From contig NZ_CP059564.1 of NCBI RefSeq assembly GCF_014054525.1, positions 2,242,357-2,306,356 of the forward strand: 64,000 bases of DNA, written 5' to 3'. The translations under genes and the position numbers were made by a program. This DNA is from Alysiella filiformis (GTDB lineage: Bacteria; Pseudomonadota; Gammaproteobacteria; Burkholderiales; Neisseriaceae). This document shows positions 44,710 through 54,684 of the stretch, in pieces. The notes beneath the pieces are model-generated. The model saw nothing but the letters and a program-made list of their open reading frames with translations. It was not told the DNA's origin and did not search any database. How positions within the stretch are numbered: the first letter of the stretch is position 1; every line of letters starts with the position of its first letter.

Positions 44710-45289
44710 AACGCTGTACCCCATTTTCACAAACAAAATAATTCAATGGTTTATCGTGCTTTTCAATCGGCAACACGGCACATTGTTGGCACGCAAACCC
44801 CACCCCCACCGTCCGTGGCAACCCACTTCGTTGTGCCGCCGCCAAACTCACATCGTAAAAACCACCGCCCTGCCCCAAGCGATAACCGCGTTCATCAATG
44901 CCCACAAGCGGCACAATCAGCGTATGTAATTGATGTGCGCGGATTTTTTTGCCTGAAAATTGCGGAATATTCAAGCGACTTTGTGTGCGTGGGCGTTCTG
45001 CCACCGCCTTTTCAGGCAGCCGCGTGAACCACAAACGCAAACTTTTCGGCTCAATATACGGCACATAAATTATCGCGCCACGCTGTTTTGCGATGAAAAT
45101 CAATCGGTTTAAACGCATTTCGCTGCCAATGGGGCAATACAAAGCGATGCGTTTACCGCGCACCACAAAGCGGCTCAAATGGTTTTGCGTTTTGCGTTCT
45201 GCAATTTGGCGTTGCGCTGGTGTGATGTTTTGTCGGGCGCGGCGCAGTTGGCGGCGTAAATCGGTTTTATGTTTTGCGGTGTGGTTCAT
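44654..45289 (-). CDS. fau: 5-formyltetrahydrofolate cyclo-ligase
   Basis: ATP-dependent conversion of 5-formyl-THF to 5,10-methenyl-THF in folate metabolism. 211 residues from ATG 45289; a TTG six bases earlier is possible. YCPIGSEMRLNRLI and the GQGGGFYDVSL motif are the family signature, the latter normally GMGGGFYDR. The last ~20 residues (RFRQPELAPTQTPQ...) are translated from a DUS and from the end of the convergent LysR gene, so the original stop has probably been lost. Confidence 0.88.
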   Translation of the reverse strand: MNHTAKHKTDLRRQLRRARQNITPAQRQIAERKTQNHLSRFVVRGKRIALYCPIGSEMRLNRLIFIAKQRGAIIYVPYIEPKSLRLWFTRLPEKAVAERPRTQSRLNIPQFSGKKIRAHQLHTLIVPLVGIDERGYRLGQGGGFYDVSLAAAQRSGLPRTVGVGFACQQCAVLPIEKHDKPLNYFVCENGVQRFRQPELAPTQTPQTPAQC

Positions 45290-45348
45290 ATCCAAAATTG
45301 TCCTTATTTCCGTTATAATTGCGTGATTAAATCATAATTAGCCAATTT

Positions 45349-45382
45349 CAGGCTGCCTGAAAACATTTCAGGCAGCTTTTTT
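45349..45382 (+). terminator. DUS hairpin with T-run in the ftsK leader
   Basis: TTTCAGGCTGCCTGAAA pairs with TTTCAGGCAGC (45367-45376), followed by six T, 25 bases before the ftsK start. A TATAAT lies upstream at 45314-45319. Transcripts from there would meet this stem before ftsK. Confidence 0.55.
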
Positions 45383-45406
45383 CCCCAAATACAAAGTGAT
45401 AGAAAA

Positions 45407-47866
45407 ATGTTCCCATTTAAAAACAAAAGCAAAAAAACAGAATCACCCGCCCCAGCGCGTCCCAAAATAGACCGCAATCCCCAGTCTGCCACCAACACCA
45501 AGCGCACATCTGAAAAAAAAGCCAAAATCAGCCAGCCACAAACCACGGCAGCGCCTGAAAAAACCTCGCGTTTTGCGTCCATTTCATTTCGCAGCGTGGG
45601 GGCGATTGTGCATGATTCATTGTGGGCATTGATGATGATTTTTGCCATTTGGTTTATGGCGATTTTAACCACATTCAGCATGACCGACCCTGCTTGGACA
45701 CACAGTTCCGCCAAAAAATCGGCAGAAATCCACAATTTAGGCGGACTCATCGGCGCGTATCTGTCCGATTTGAGCTACTATGCGGTGGGTTTGTCGGCGT
45801 GGTGGATTGTGGTGGCGGCAATGGTGTGGCTCTACAAAAATTTCCGCCTGTTTTGGCAAAGCGAGCATGAACCCTATTTGCCCATGTTGGCAGGTTTGGG
45901 CTTGTCCATGCTGCTGATGTTTACACCGCCTTTGGAACGACTGTATTTTGGCACATCGCTGGACGACATTTTGCCCAAAGGCGCAGGTGGTTATTTGGGT
46001 TCGCTGCTTGCCAATGGCTTGGAAGTGATGATGGGCAAATTTGGCGGCATTTTGATTTTGAGCGCATTGATTTTGGTGGGATTGAAATTGTTGGCACAAT
46101 TTTCTTATGTGGAATTGATGGTCAATTTGCTCAATCAAATCAAAATCATTTGGCGCGATTTGACTTCACGCAAACGCCCCACCGCCAATCCAGCCAATCA
46201 GCCAGCCACGCGCCGTTTGTCGCAAGAAGCACGCAACATCGCCGCCGAACCCATTGAAACACCCACATACAGCAACAGCAACAGACGCAACACACTCAAC
46301 ATTACCCCACCCAAAACCGAAGAACCTGCCCCACCCAAAGAAAAAACCCCCATCGCAGAAGGCGAATACGTTTTGCCCGATGTGGATTTGCTCAATGCGC
46401 CTTCACAAGAAACGCTGCAAATTGCCCCCGAAAAATTGCAAGACATCGCCAACAGCATTACCGAAAAATTAAAAGAATTCAATATTGAAGTAACCGTGGT
46501 GGACGCGATGATAGGCGCAGCCATCACACGCTTTGAAATTGAACCTGCCAAAGGCGTGAAAGGCAGCCAAATCGTCAATTTGAGCAAGGATTTGGCGCGT
46601 TCATTGTCCATACAATCGGTGCGCGTGGTGGAAACGATTTCAGGCAGGAACACCATGGGCATTGAAATCCCCAACGAGCAACGCCAAGAAGTTTTGTTAC
46701 AAGAATTTTTCAATGCCAAAATTTTCCACGAAGCCAAATCCAAGCTGACCATGGCTTTGGGCAAGGGCATCAGCAATGATGTTACCATTGGCGATTTGGC
46801 GCGTATGCCGCATTTGCTGGTGGGTGGCATGACGGGTTCGGGCAAATCGGTGGGCGTGAACGCGATGATTTTGTCCATTTTGTTCAAAGCCAAGCCCGAT
46901 GAAGTGCGTTTCATCATGATAGACCCGAAAATGCTAGAATTGTCGGTGTATGAAGGCATTCCGCATTTGCTCTGCCCTGTTGTTACCGATATGAAAGAGG
47001 CGGGCAATGCGCTCAACTGGTGCGTGGCAGAAATGGAACGCCGCTATCGTTTGCTTTCACACGTTGGCGTACGCAATTTGTCAGGCTACAACGAAAAAAT
47101 TCAGGCAGCCAAAGCCGAAGAAAAACCCATTCCCAATCCATTCAGCTTGAATCCAGACGAACCCGAGCCTTTGGAAACGCTGCCACAAATTGTGTTGGTG
47201 ATTGATGAATTGGCAGATTTGATGATGACCGAACGCAAAGCCGTGGAAACCCAAATTGCGCGTTTGGCACAAAAAGCGCGCGCGGCTGGCATACACATGA
47301 TTATCGCCACACAACGCCCCAGCGTGGATGTGATTACAGGCTTGATTAAAGCCAATGTGCCAACACGCATGGCGTTTACCGTACAAAGCCGCGTGGACAG
47401 CCGCACCATTTTAGACCAAATGGGCGCGGAATCGCTGCTCAAATATGGCGATTTGCTGTTTTTGCAACCAGGGGAAGCCGAACCTGTTCGCTTGCAAGGC
47501 GCGTTTGTCAGCGATGATGAAGTGCATCGCGTGGTGCAATTCATCAAAGCGCAAGCCGAACCGAATTATGTGGACGGCATTTTGACAGGCGAAGCCCTGC
47601 TCTCCGACCATGGTGCAAACGACAGCAATGGCAACGCCAATCCATCAGGCAGCAACAATGAATTATTAGACCAAGCCATTGATTTTGTTTTAACTTCGCG
47701 CAAAACGTCCATTTCCGCGTTGCAACGTCATTTGAAAATCGGCTACAACCGCGCCGCCAATTTAATGCAAGAATTGGAGGAAAACGGCATTGTCTCCCCC
47801 GCCCAAAGCAATGGCGCACGGCAGATTTTGGCAAAACGTTCGCGTGATTTGTTGGACGAGGAATGA
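45407..47866 (+). CDS. ftsK: DNA translocase FtsK
   Basis: 819-residue septal DNA pump that segregates chromosome termini and activates XerCD. An N-terminal basic stretch is followed by four membrane segments (~residues 65-235), a shortened Pro/Thr-rich linker, then the alpha-beta motor with Walker [12 protein letters not shown] near residue 476 and Walker [14 protein letters not shown]. The C-terminal winged-helix gamma domain ([23 protein letters not shown]) reads polarising DNA sequences. Length is near that of other neisserial FtsK proteins. Confidence 0.96.
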   Translation: MFPFKNKSKKTESPAPARPKIDRNPQSATNTKRTSEKKAKISQPQTTAAPEKTSRFASISFRSVGAIVHDSLWALMMIFAIWFMAILTTFSMTDPAWTHSSAKKSAEIHNLGGLIGAYLSDLSYYAVGLSAWWIVVAAMVWLYKNFRLFWQSEHEPYLPMLAGLGLSMLLMFTPPLERLYFGTSLDDILPKGAGGYLGSLLANGLEVMMGKFGGILILSALILVGLKLLAQFSYVELMVNLLNQIKIIWRDLTSRKRPTANPANQPATRRLSQEARNIAAEPIETPTYSNSNRRNTLNITPPKTEEPAPPKEKTPIAEGEYVLPDVDLLNAPSQETLQIAPEKLQDIANSITEKLKEFNIEVTVVDAMIGAAITRFEIEPAKGVKGSQIVNLSKDLARSLSIQSVRVVETISGRNTMGIEIPNEQRQEVLLQEFFNAKIFHEAKSKLTMALGKGISNDVTIGDLARMPHLLVGGMTGSGKSVGVNAMILSILFKAKPDEVRFIMIDPKMLELSVYEGIPHLLCPVVTDMKEAGNALNWCVAEMERRYRLLSHVGVRNLSGYNEKIQAAKAEEKPIPNPFSLNPDEPEPLETLPQIVLVIDELADLMMTERKAVETQIARLAQKARAAGIHMIIATQRPSVDVITGLIKANVPTRMAFTVQSRVDSRTILDQMGAESLLKYGDLLFLQPGEAEPVRLQGAFVSDDEVHRVVQFIKAQAEPNYVDGILTGEALLSDHGANDSNGNANPSGSNNELLDQAIDFVLTSRKTSISALQRHLKIGYNRAANLMQELEENGIVSPAQSNGARQILAKRSRDLLDEE

Positions 47867-47883
47867 GTTTTTCAGGCAGCCTG

Positions 47884-48002
47884 AAACCTTTGTAAAACTC
47901 GATTTCAACTTGCAGAAATTTTTATTTTTATCAATAAATTAAAAAGGGGCGGATATGAAATCCGCCCCTACGTCAGTTTACAAGTAGATTTTGCAAAAGT
48001 TT
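47884..48002. repeat. Small inverted-repeat element (MITE-like), copy C
   Basis: 119 bp between AAACCTTTGTAAAAC (47884-47898) and ATTTTGCAAAAGTTT (47988-48002). It contains the palindrome GGGGCGGATATGAAATCCGCCCC and then TACGTCAGTTTACAAGTAG, in the orientation of copy B. It sits between convergent ftsK and pyk and may serve as their terminator region. Confidence 0.8.
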
Positions 48003-48014
48003 CAGCCTGAAAAA

Positions 48015-49481
48015 TCAGCGCACCGTCATAATCTGCAAGGTATTGGTTGAACCAATTTGGCGCATTTTGGAACCGCTTGTGATGATGTACACATCGCCCG
48101 ATTTCAACACTTCACGCGACACCAGCAAGGCTTCCACTTCTGCCAAGGCTTCGTCATGGTCTTTGCTGGTTGCCAAATTGAGCGGACGCACACCGCGATA
48201 CATTGCCATGCGGCGTTGTGCATCAACCGATGGGGTCAGCGCGTAAATCGGCATGAGCAAACCATAGCGGCTCACTTGAAACGCACTTGCGCCACTTTCG
48301 GTTAAAGCCACAATCGCTTTGGCTTTTGCCAAACGTGCCAAATGCACCGCACCGCCTGCCACCACCGAACCTTTTTCGCCAGAGGCATTCACATCATCGC
48401 TGTCCACCACGCCAACCAGTGAATCTTGTTCTTTTTCGGCTTGGGCGCAAATAATCGCCATTTGACGCACGGTTTCAAAAGGATAGGCACCCACTGCGGT
48501 TTCTGCGGAACACATAATCGCGTCTGTGCCGTCCAACACCGCATTGGCGACATCGCTCACTTCGGCACGGGTTGGCACGGGGTTGGTAATCATGCTTTCC
48601 ATCATTTGGGTGGCGGTAATGCTGAAACGGCGCAATTCTCGCGCACGATGAATCATGCGTTTTTGCCAAGCGGGTACAGCCGCATTGCCCACTTCCACCG
48701 CCAAATCGCCACGCGCCACCATAATGCCATCTGACGCCAAAATAATCGCGTCCAAATTTTCCAAGGCTTCCACACGTTCAATTTTTGCCACTAATCCAGG
48801 GTAAACGGTTTTGCCCAAAGCCTCGCATTCGGCTTTGACCATTTCGCGTGCTTGTTCCATTTCTGCGGCGGTTTTGACAAAGCTCACGGCAACATAGTCG
48901 CAACCGATTTTGACGGCGGTTTTCAAATCGCGGAAATCTTTTTCGGTAAATGCGCCTGCCGACAAGCCTCCGCCTTGTTTGTTGATGCCTTTATTGGATT
49001 TCAATTTGTGGCTGTTATTGGCAATGGTGTGGATTTCGCTGCCTGAAACTTTTTCTACGGTAACGGTCAGCAAACCATCGTCCAACAACAAGATGTCGCC
49101 AGCGCGCACATCTTGGGGCAATTCGCGGTAGTCCAAGCCAATGCGTTCGCGTGTGCCTTCGCCTTCCAAAGCGGCATCAAATAATACTTTTGAGCCAGCT
49201 TCAATGTCCACACCGCCATTTTCCAATTTGGATACGCGGATTTTTGGACCTTGCAAATCTGCCATAATTGCCACTTCGCGCCCTGCCTGACGTGCTGCTT
49301 CGCGGACGATTTTGGCGTTTTCTTCGTGAAATTCGGGTGTGCCATGGCTGAAATTAAAGCGCACAACGTGTAAGCCGCCAATCACAATCATGTCGCGCAA
49401 CAAATCCACATTGTTGCTGCCTGGTCCTAGTGTGGCAACAATTTTGGTATTATGGCGAATGCGGGTTAAATCTCGTTTCAT
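48015..49481 (-). CDS. pyk: Pyruvate kinase
   Basis: Last ATP-forming step of glycolysis, phosphoenolpyruvate to pyruvate. 488 residues from ATG 49481 (MKRDLTRIRHNTKIVATLGPGS) with AGGAAA upstream; a longer frame to 49565 is not conserved. The active-site segments RFNFSHG, IMADLQGPKIRV and the catalytic Lys region GLVAKIERVEALENLD, plus MVARGDLAVE, are present. It diverges from the gene at 49596. Confidence 0.96.
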   Translation of the reverse strand: MKRDLTRIRHNTKIVATLGPGSNNVDLLRDMIVIGGLHVVRFNFSHGTPEFHEENAKIVREAARQAGREVAIMADLQGPKIRVSKLENGGVDIEAGSKVLFDAALEGEGTRERIGLDYRELPQDVRAGDILLLDDGLLTVTVEKVSGSEIHTIANNSHKLKSNKGINKQGGGLSAGAFTEKDFRDLKTAVKIGCDYVAVSFVKTAAEMEQAREMVKAECEALGKTVYPGLVAKIERVEALENLDAIILASDGIMVARGDLAVEVGNAAVPAWQKRMIHRARELRRFSITATQMMESMITNPVPTRAEVSDVANAVLDGTDAIMCSAETAVGAYPFETVRQMAIICAQAEKEQDSLVGVVDSDDVNASGEKGSVVAGGAVHLARLAKAKAIVALTESGASAFQVSRYGLLMPIYALTPSVDAQRRMAMYRGVRPLNLATSKDHDEALAEVEALLVSREVLKSGDVYIITSGSKMRQIGSTNTLQIMTVR

Positions 49482-49595
49482 TTTGTTGTTTCCTTTAAAA
49501 GTTTTGGAAATGGATTTTGTAAGATTATAACGCTTTTTGCCGCCAAATGGCATTTTCCAACGCAAATTTTTACCCAGTTTTGAAAGATTGTTACA

Positions 49596-50141
49596 ATGAC
49601 CGCATTAAATGCTTTTCATCGCCGCAAGCTCACATCTGGCGAAATTGCCCTTGCCCAATCGGTGTATCAAGGCAGCCTGAATTATGAGCGCATTCGCATA
49701 CACAAAGGCAAATTGATTCCTTTTTTGCAATACAATCGGGTGGCGATGTCGCCTTTTGGTACGATGCATTTTCCCAAGTCTTTGTATCAAAATGATTTTA
49801 GCCAAGCAAGCATCAGCGCACGGCATTTGTTTATTCATGAAATGGCACACATTTGGCAGCACCAACTGGGTTTGCGTTTGTGGCTGGACGGTGCGATTTT
49901 GGGCGCGAAGGGCGGCTACAAAAACAATGAATGCTATGCTTACGCCCACCGCGTCAATCAATGTGAACATTTTAGTCAATTCAATATGGAGCAACAGGCG
50001 GATTTGATTGCGGATTGGTTTGTGTTTCAAAATACGCAAAATAATCCGCAAATTCAAAAAATCATGCGTGATTTTATTGATAATCCCAACAATGTCGCTT
50101 TGTTGCCCACTCATGCGGAATTTCGGTTTCAGGCTGCCTGA
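49596..50141 (+). CDS. Small HExxH protein, putative zinc metallopeptidase
   Basis: 181 residues, no signal peptide. HEMAHIWQHQLG (near residue 81) is a zinc-binding HExxH helix, and EQQADLIADWF further on supplies a candidate third ligand (Glu) as in gluzincin-like proteins. Similar sequences are often annotated as Vgr/Rhs-related proteins in Proteobacteria, but no secretion genes are near. Substrate unknown. The final residues and stop (FQAA-stop) are encoded by a DUS that also gives the stop of the convergent peptidase gene. Confidence 0.7.
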   Translation: MTALNAFHRRKLTSGEIALAQSVYQGSLNYERIRIHKGKLIPFLQYNRVAMSPFGTMHFPKSLYQNDFSQASISARHLFIHEMAHIWQHQLGLRLWLDGAILGAKGGYKNNECYAYAHRVNQCEHFSQFNMEQQADLIADWFVFQNTQNNPQIQKIMRDFIDNPNNVALLPTHAEFRFQAA

Positions 50142-52144
50142 ATGATGGTTTCACGCAAAAATGCCAGCACCGTTGCCAATTCGGCGGCGGTGTCTTCTTG
50201 TGTGCCATTGCCTGTGTGTCCGCCTGTTTCGGGGGCGTAGAGCCACGTTGGGGCGTTGGGATTTTGCTGCAATTTGGCATAAAATTTCAGCGCGTGGGCG
50301 GGGTGAACGCGGTCGTCTGCCAAACTGGTTGTCATCAGACTGGGCGGATAATTCAGGCTGCCTGAAAGTTGATGATAAGGCGAAAATTGTGCCAAATAAT
50401 CTGCCATTTTTGGGTCATTTGGGTCGCCATATTCGTCTATCCAACTTGCGCCTGCATACAATTCGGTGTAGCGCAACATATCGGTAAGCGGCACTTCGCA
50501 CACCATCGCGCCCATGCTTTCAGGCTGCCTGCAAAACGCGGACGCCACCACCAAACCGCCATTGCTGCCACCTTGAATGGCGATTTTTTGGGGCGATGTG
50601 AAACCGCGTTCACACAAATCTTGCAAAATGCCCAATAAATCATCAACGCTTTTGTGTTTGTTTTCGCGGATTGCGGCGGTGTGCCAATGGGCAAATTCGC
50701 CCCCACCACGCACATTTGCCAACACAAACGCGCCGCCTTGTTCCAACCAATGCCGCCCCATCGCCCCCAAATAATGCGGCAACTCGGGCACGGCAAAACC
50801 GCCATACACATACACCAAAGTGGGCGTGTTGGGCGATTGGCTTTTGCCAACGTGGTAATAGGGGATTTTCGTGCCATCGTGAGAAGTGGCAAAGTATTGA
50901 TGAAATTGAATATTTGTCGCGTCAAATTGCTTGGGCTGACGGCGCAATACCGTCAATTCCATCACATTCAAATCCAATGAAAACAAGGTCAAAGGCGTAA
51001 CAAAATCGCTTGCTGCCAAATGCACCGTGTCGCCACCCCAAGGTTGGTCGGTGATTTCAATCGCGCCTTTGGGAAAAGTGGGCAGATTTTGCGCCACCCA
51101 CGCGCCATTTTCCCATTTCCACGCTTTCAGGCTGCCTGAAACATTGTCCAACAAACTGGCAATGATGAATTTTTTGGTGGTTTCAATGCTTTCCAAAGCC
51201 TGCGTTGCATTTGGCACAAACAAACATTGCGCCTCGCCCAATTCGCCCTTGTTCAATTTGAGCGCAATCAGGCTGCCTGAAAGGTATTTTTGCTTGCTGC
51301 GTTGCCAATCCGATTTCAATTTAACAATCAATTGCCCAGCCAAATAAGCCAACAACTCACAATCTTTGGGCAAAGCCAATTTGATGGCTTGCAAATCGGC
51401 ATTCACATAATAATAATCTTTGGTGTAAAACGTGTGTGCCGTTTCAATCAAATCAATGGGCGCACCCTGACCGTCCAAATAACGCCAAGCGTGAATCAGC
51501 ACACCATTTGCGTCCATTTCCAACACAGGCGTGGCATCTTCAAACGCCTGACCGCGCCGCATCAACCACGCCTGACGCGGATAACCCGAAGTGGTAAGCT
51601 GGCGTTCGTCCCAAGCAGGGCAAACCCAAACGCTGTTTTCATCGCGCCACGCAATGTGGTTTTTGCCAAGCGGAAAATGGAAACCATTGGCAACAATTTC
51701 CTTGTTTTTCAAATTAAATTCAATGGTGTAAGCCGAATCCGAACCCGCCGCCGAAAGCGTCAGCAAAGCCATTTCAGGCTGCGCCACATAATGCGACACA
51801 CCGCTCAAATACACATCATCGCCCAAAATCGTGTCAAAATCCGCCACCGAAAACAAAATTTCCCATTCAGGCAGCCCCGCGCGATAGCTCGCCGCACTGC
51901 ACACACGATACACCCCTTTCGGATTATCGGCAGATTGATGAAAATGGTACATTTTCGCGCGATGTTCTTGGCAAAATGGGATTTGCTTGTCGTCTTGTAA
52001 TTGCGACACAATTGCTTGTTTTGTTTGATGAAAATAATCAGATTGAGTGAATTTTGCCCGCGTTTTCGCGTGGGCTTGTTGATAAAAAGATTGGGTTTGC
52101 GCGGAAGACAAATCTTCCAAATATTGAAATTCATCTGCGGACAT
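50129..52144 (-). CDS. Prolyl oligopeptidase-family serine peptidase (S9A)
   Basis: 671-residue cytosolic peptidase: an N-terminal seven-bladed beta-propeller region and a C-terminal alpha/beta-hydrolase domain. The nucleophile is in GGSNGG, the acid in LADDRVHP and the His in ETGGHTGNG. LVYVYGGFAVPELPHY and LANVRGGGEFAHWH are typical of the family. The absence of a signal peptide argues for breakdown of internal peptides. Several in-frame DUS encode SGSL stretches. Stop codon shared with the DUS at 50131-50142. Confidence 0.92.
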   Translation of the reverse strand: MSADEFQYLEDLSSAQTQSFYQQAHAKTRAKFTQSDYFHQTKQAIVSQLQDDKQIPFCQEHRAKMYHFHQSADNPKGVYRVCSAASYRAGLPEWEILFSVADFDTILGDDVYLSGVSHYVAQPEMALLTLSAAGSDSAYTIEFNLKNKEIVANGFHFPLGKNHIAWRDENSVWVCPAWDERQLTTSGYPRQAWLMRRGQAFEDATPVLEMDANGVLIHAWRYLDGQGAPIDLIETAHTFYTKDYYYVNADLQAIKLALPKDCELLAYLAGQLIVKLKSDWQRSKQKYLSGSLIALKLNKGELGEAQCLFVPNATQALESIETTKKFIIASLLDNVSGSLKAWKWENGAWVAQNLPTFPKGAIEITDQPWGGDTVHLAASDFVTPLTLFSLDLNVMELTVLRRQPKQFDATNIQFHQYFATSHDGTKIPYYHVGKSQSPNTPTLVYVYGGFAVPELPHYLGAMGRHWLEQGGAFVLANVRGGGEFAHWHTAAIRENKHKSVDDLLGILQDLCERGFTSPQKIAIQGGSNGGLVVASAFCRQPESMGAMVCEVPLTDMLRYTELYAGASWIDEYGDPNDPKMADYLAQFSPYHQLSGSLNYPPSLMTTSLADDRVHPAHALKFYAKLQQNPNAPTWLYAPETGGHTGNGTQEDTAAELATVLAFLRETIIQAA

Positions 52145-52225
52145 GGTTTCAGGCTGCCTGAAAAAATCAAAACGTGATTATAGCGTCAAATTCCGCTAAA
52201 ATAACGATTTTTCACAGGAATTGCG

Positions 52226-52513
52226 ATGAGTACACCCATTTTGCGCGTGGCAGGCATTTTAGAAGGCATTTCGTGTTTGGCATTGTTTGGTTTTGCCATG
52301 CCGATGAAATATGTGTTTGATAACCCTGAGTTTATTCGTCCAACAGGCATGACGCACGGGGTTTTGTTTTTGGCATTTTTAGTCGTGTTGTTGGCAACCT
52401 GCCATGTGAAGAAATGGTCATTGGGGATTTTTGGGCTGGGCTTGATTGCCGCGATTATCCCCTTTGGCACATTCGTGTTTGACCACAAAATCAAGAAATT
52501 GGATACAGAATAA
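52226..52513 (+). CDS. DUF3817 integral membrane protein
   Basis: 95 residues, three hydrophobic segments. The N-terminal LRVAGILEGISCLALFGFAMPMKY and the central THGVLFLAFLVVLL are characteristic of the DUF3817 family, whose function is not known. ATG 52226 has AGGAA upstream. Divergent from the peptidase gene, single-gene unit. Confidence 0.82.
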   Translation: MSTPILRVAGILEGISCLALFGFAMPMKYVFDNPEFIRPTGMTHGVLFLAFLVVLLATCHVKKWSLGIFGLGLIAAIIPFGTFVFDHKIKKLDTE

Positions 52514-52606
52514 GATTTCAGGCAGCCTTTCTCTCCCCCACAAAAATGGATTTTGCCTTCAGCAAAAACTTGAATTTGGTAGGGAAATGATAAGGCAGCC
52601 TGAACA

Positions 52607-53317
52607 TCATTTTTTGGCTAATTTTCCCTGTTGTACCAATGTGTTGGCAAATGCCAAACGTTCCACCGTTCCCACGTCCAGCCACAAACCCGTGTGCCAT
52701 TCGCCTTGCACCGTGCCATCATTCATCGCTCGACGCAACAAAGGCGCAAGTTTCGCAGGCACATTTTTAGGCGTATCGGCAAACAATGCAGGCGCATACA
52801 CGCCAATGCCGCTAAACGTGGCGCGTTTGCCAGCCGCATTTTCCGAATGAATCACACCATTGTCGCCCAAAATAAAATCGCCTTGCGGATGGTGTTCGGG
52901 ATTTTCAACCAGCCACAAATGCGCCAAAATCGCATTTTGCTGCATATTTTGCGCGATTTGGTGGGCTGCCTGAAAATCAATGTCCGTCAAAACATCACCA
53001 TTAACCACCAAAAACGGCTCATCGCCCAACAAAGACAAAGCCGTGGCAATGCCACCAGCTGTTTCCAAACCCGTCTCCCCTTCTGGCGAATAAGCAATGT
53101 TCACACCATAAGCCGCGCCATGACCCAAAGTTTGCTCAATCTGCCGCCCCAACCACGCATGATTGATGACAATCTCATCAATTCCAGCCGCTTTCAAACG
53201 GTGCAAATGCCAACCAATAAGCGGCTCATCGCCCACCATCAACAAAGGTTTGGGCATGGAATCGGTTAAAGGGCGCATGCGCTCGCCGCGTCCAGCCGCC
53301 AAAATCATGGCTTTCAT
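52607..53317 (-). CDS. murU: Nucleotidyltransferase, probably N-acetylmuramate 1-phosphate uridylyltransferase
   Basis: 236 residues with the NTP_transferase fold: MKAMILAAGRGERMRPLTDSMPKPLL is the nucleotide-binding signature, and VVNGDVLTDIDF carries the metal-binding Asp. Length and sequence fit MurU of the peptidoglycan recycling route in Gram-negative bacteria lacking the E. coli pathway; a mannose-1-phosphate guanylyltransferase is the alternative. The kinase AmgK that usually accompanies MurU is not adjacent here. Same strand as aroG upstream, 86 bases apart. Confidence 0.82.
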   Translation of the reverse strand: MKAMILAAGRGERMRPLTDSMPKPLLMVGDEPLIGWHLHRLKAAGIDEIVINHAWLGRQIEQTLGHGAAYGVNIAYSPEGETGLETAGGIATALSLLGDEPFLVVNGDVLTDIDFQAAHQIAQNMQQNAILAHLWLVENPEHHPQGDFILGDNGVIHSENAAGKRATFSGIGVYAPALFADTPKNVPAKLAPLLRRAMNDGTVQGEWHTGLWLDVGTVERLAFANTLVQQGKLAKK

Positions 53318-53403
53318 GGTATTTTTCCTTCAAAAAACAATATTCAGGCAGCCTGAATATTGAGGGCAATTTGTCCCCATATCCCCTGCTGCCTGAAAAA
53401 CAC

Positions 53404-54447
53404 TCACAAACGACAACGGTTTGCGTCCGCCAACAATGCCAATAAAGTTTCGGTCGTATCCCAACCAATGCAACCATCAGTAATACTCTTACCATACTCA
53501 ATCGGCTCGGCTTGTTTGCCCTCTTTCAGATGACTTTCCACCATCACGCCCATGATGTTGTTTTCACCATTGCGAATTTGCGCCGCAATGTCCTCTGCCA
53601 CAATCATTTGGCGCGTATAATCTTTATTGCTATTGGCATGACTACAATCAATCATCAATTTGGGCGTAACCTTTGCCTGCTCCAACTGCGCCGAAGCCGA
53701 TTTAACATGTTCACTGCTGTAATTCGGCTCTTTACCGCCACGCAAAATCACATGGCAATCGGGATTACCCGCCGTATGCACAATCGCCGAATGACCCGAT
53801 TTGGTAACCGACAAAAAATGATGTGGGTGCGATGCCGCCCCAATCGCGTCAATGGCAATTTTCAGATTGCCGTCTGTGCCATTTTTAAAACCCACAGGGC
53901 AAGACAAGCCCGAAGCCAACTCACGATGAACCTGACTTTCAGTGGTACGCGCCCCAATCGCGCCCCAAGAAATCAAATCCGCATAATATTGCGGCGTAAT
54001 CATATCCAAAAATTCAGTAGAAGCAGGCATACCCAAATTATTCAGTTCCAACAATAATTTACGCGCTTGACGCAAACCAAAATTGATGTCAAAGCTGCCA
54101 TCCAAATGTGGGTCATTGATGAGACCTTTCCAGCCCACCGTGGTACGCGGTTTTTCAAAATAAACGCGCATGACAATCAGCAGTTCTTTTTCATATTTTT
54201 TACGCAATGGCAACAAACGTTGAGCATATTCCAAAGCAGCCTGCGTATCGTGAATGGAACATGGACCAATAATCATCAACAAACGATTGTCTTTACCCGA
54301 TAAAATATCAGCAATTTCAGCGCGCGTTTGCGTTACCAATTCCGTTGCCTGTTCACTAATCGGCAATTCATACAAATGTGCAATCGGTGGCAATAATTCC
54401 ATAATCCCATTAATGCGTACATCATCAGTTTGCTTTAAGCGTTCCAT
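53404..54447 (-). CDS. aroG: 3-deoxy-7-phosphoheptulonate (DAHP) synthase
   Basis: First step of the shikimate pathway, joining phosphoenolpyruvate and erythrose-4-phosphate. 347 residues, type I-alpha class. IGPCSIHDTQAALEYAQRL, MRVYFEKPRTTVGWKG and NGTDGNLKIAIDAI are diagnostic. ATG 54447 (MERLKQTDDVRI) is preferred over a TTG five codons upstream. Feedback class (Phe, Tyr or Trp) cannot be told from sequence alone. Confidence 0.93.
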   Translation of the reverse strand: MERLKQTDDVRINGIMELLPPIAHLYELPISEQATELVTQTRAEIADILSGKDNRLLMIIGPCSIHDTQAALEYAQRLLPLRKKYEKELLIVMRVYFEKPRTTVGWKGLINDPHLDGSFDINFGLRQARKLLLELNNLGMPASTEFLDMITPQYYADLISWGAIGARTTESQVHRELASGLSCPVGFKNGTDGNLKIAIDAIGAASHPHHFLSVTKSGHSAIVHTAGNPDCHVILRGGKEPNYSSEHVKSASAQLEQAKVTPKLMIDCSHANSNKDYTRQMIVAEDIAAQIRNGENNIMGVMVESHLKEGKQAEPIEYGKSITDGCIGWDTTETLLALLADANRCRL

Positions 54448-54636
54448 TTTTATCTTTCTCAATAATTAAAACAACAGCTTAACAGATTTAATTGTGCTTT
54501 TCAATGTAAAAAGGCAACATCGTGCAACATAATTGCCAAAATTTCAATCAAAATGGATTTTATTGACATTAAATTTCAATTTAATGAAAAAATTAACATT
54601 TTATACTTAAAATAAAAATTTAAATAAAAAACCGAA

Positions 54637-54672
54637 AACCCCAGCACCTAATAAAATAAAAGGAGCTGGGGT
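54637..54672 (-). terminator. rRNA operon terminator
   Basis: On the minus strand ACCCCAGC (54672-54665) pairs with GCTGGGGT (54645-54638), followed by TTTCGGTTTTTT. It lies just behind 5S rRNA. The AT-rich stretch 54480-54636 between it and aroG contains nothing else I can identify. Confidence 0.85.
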
Positions 54673-54684
54673 AGAGAATAAGGA

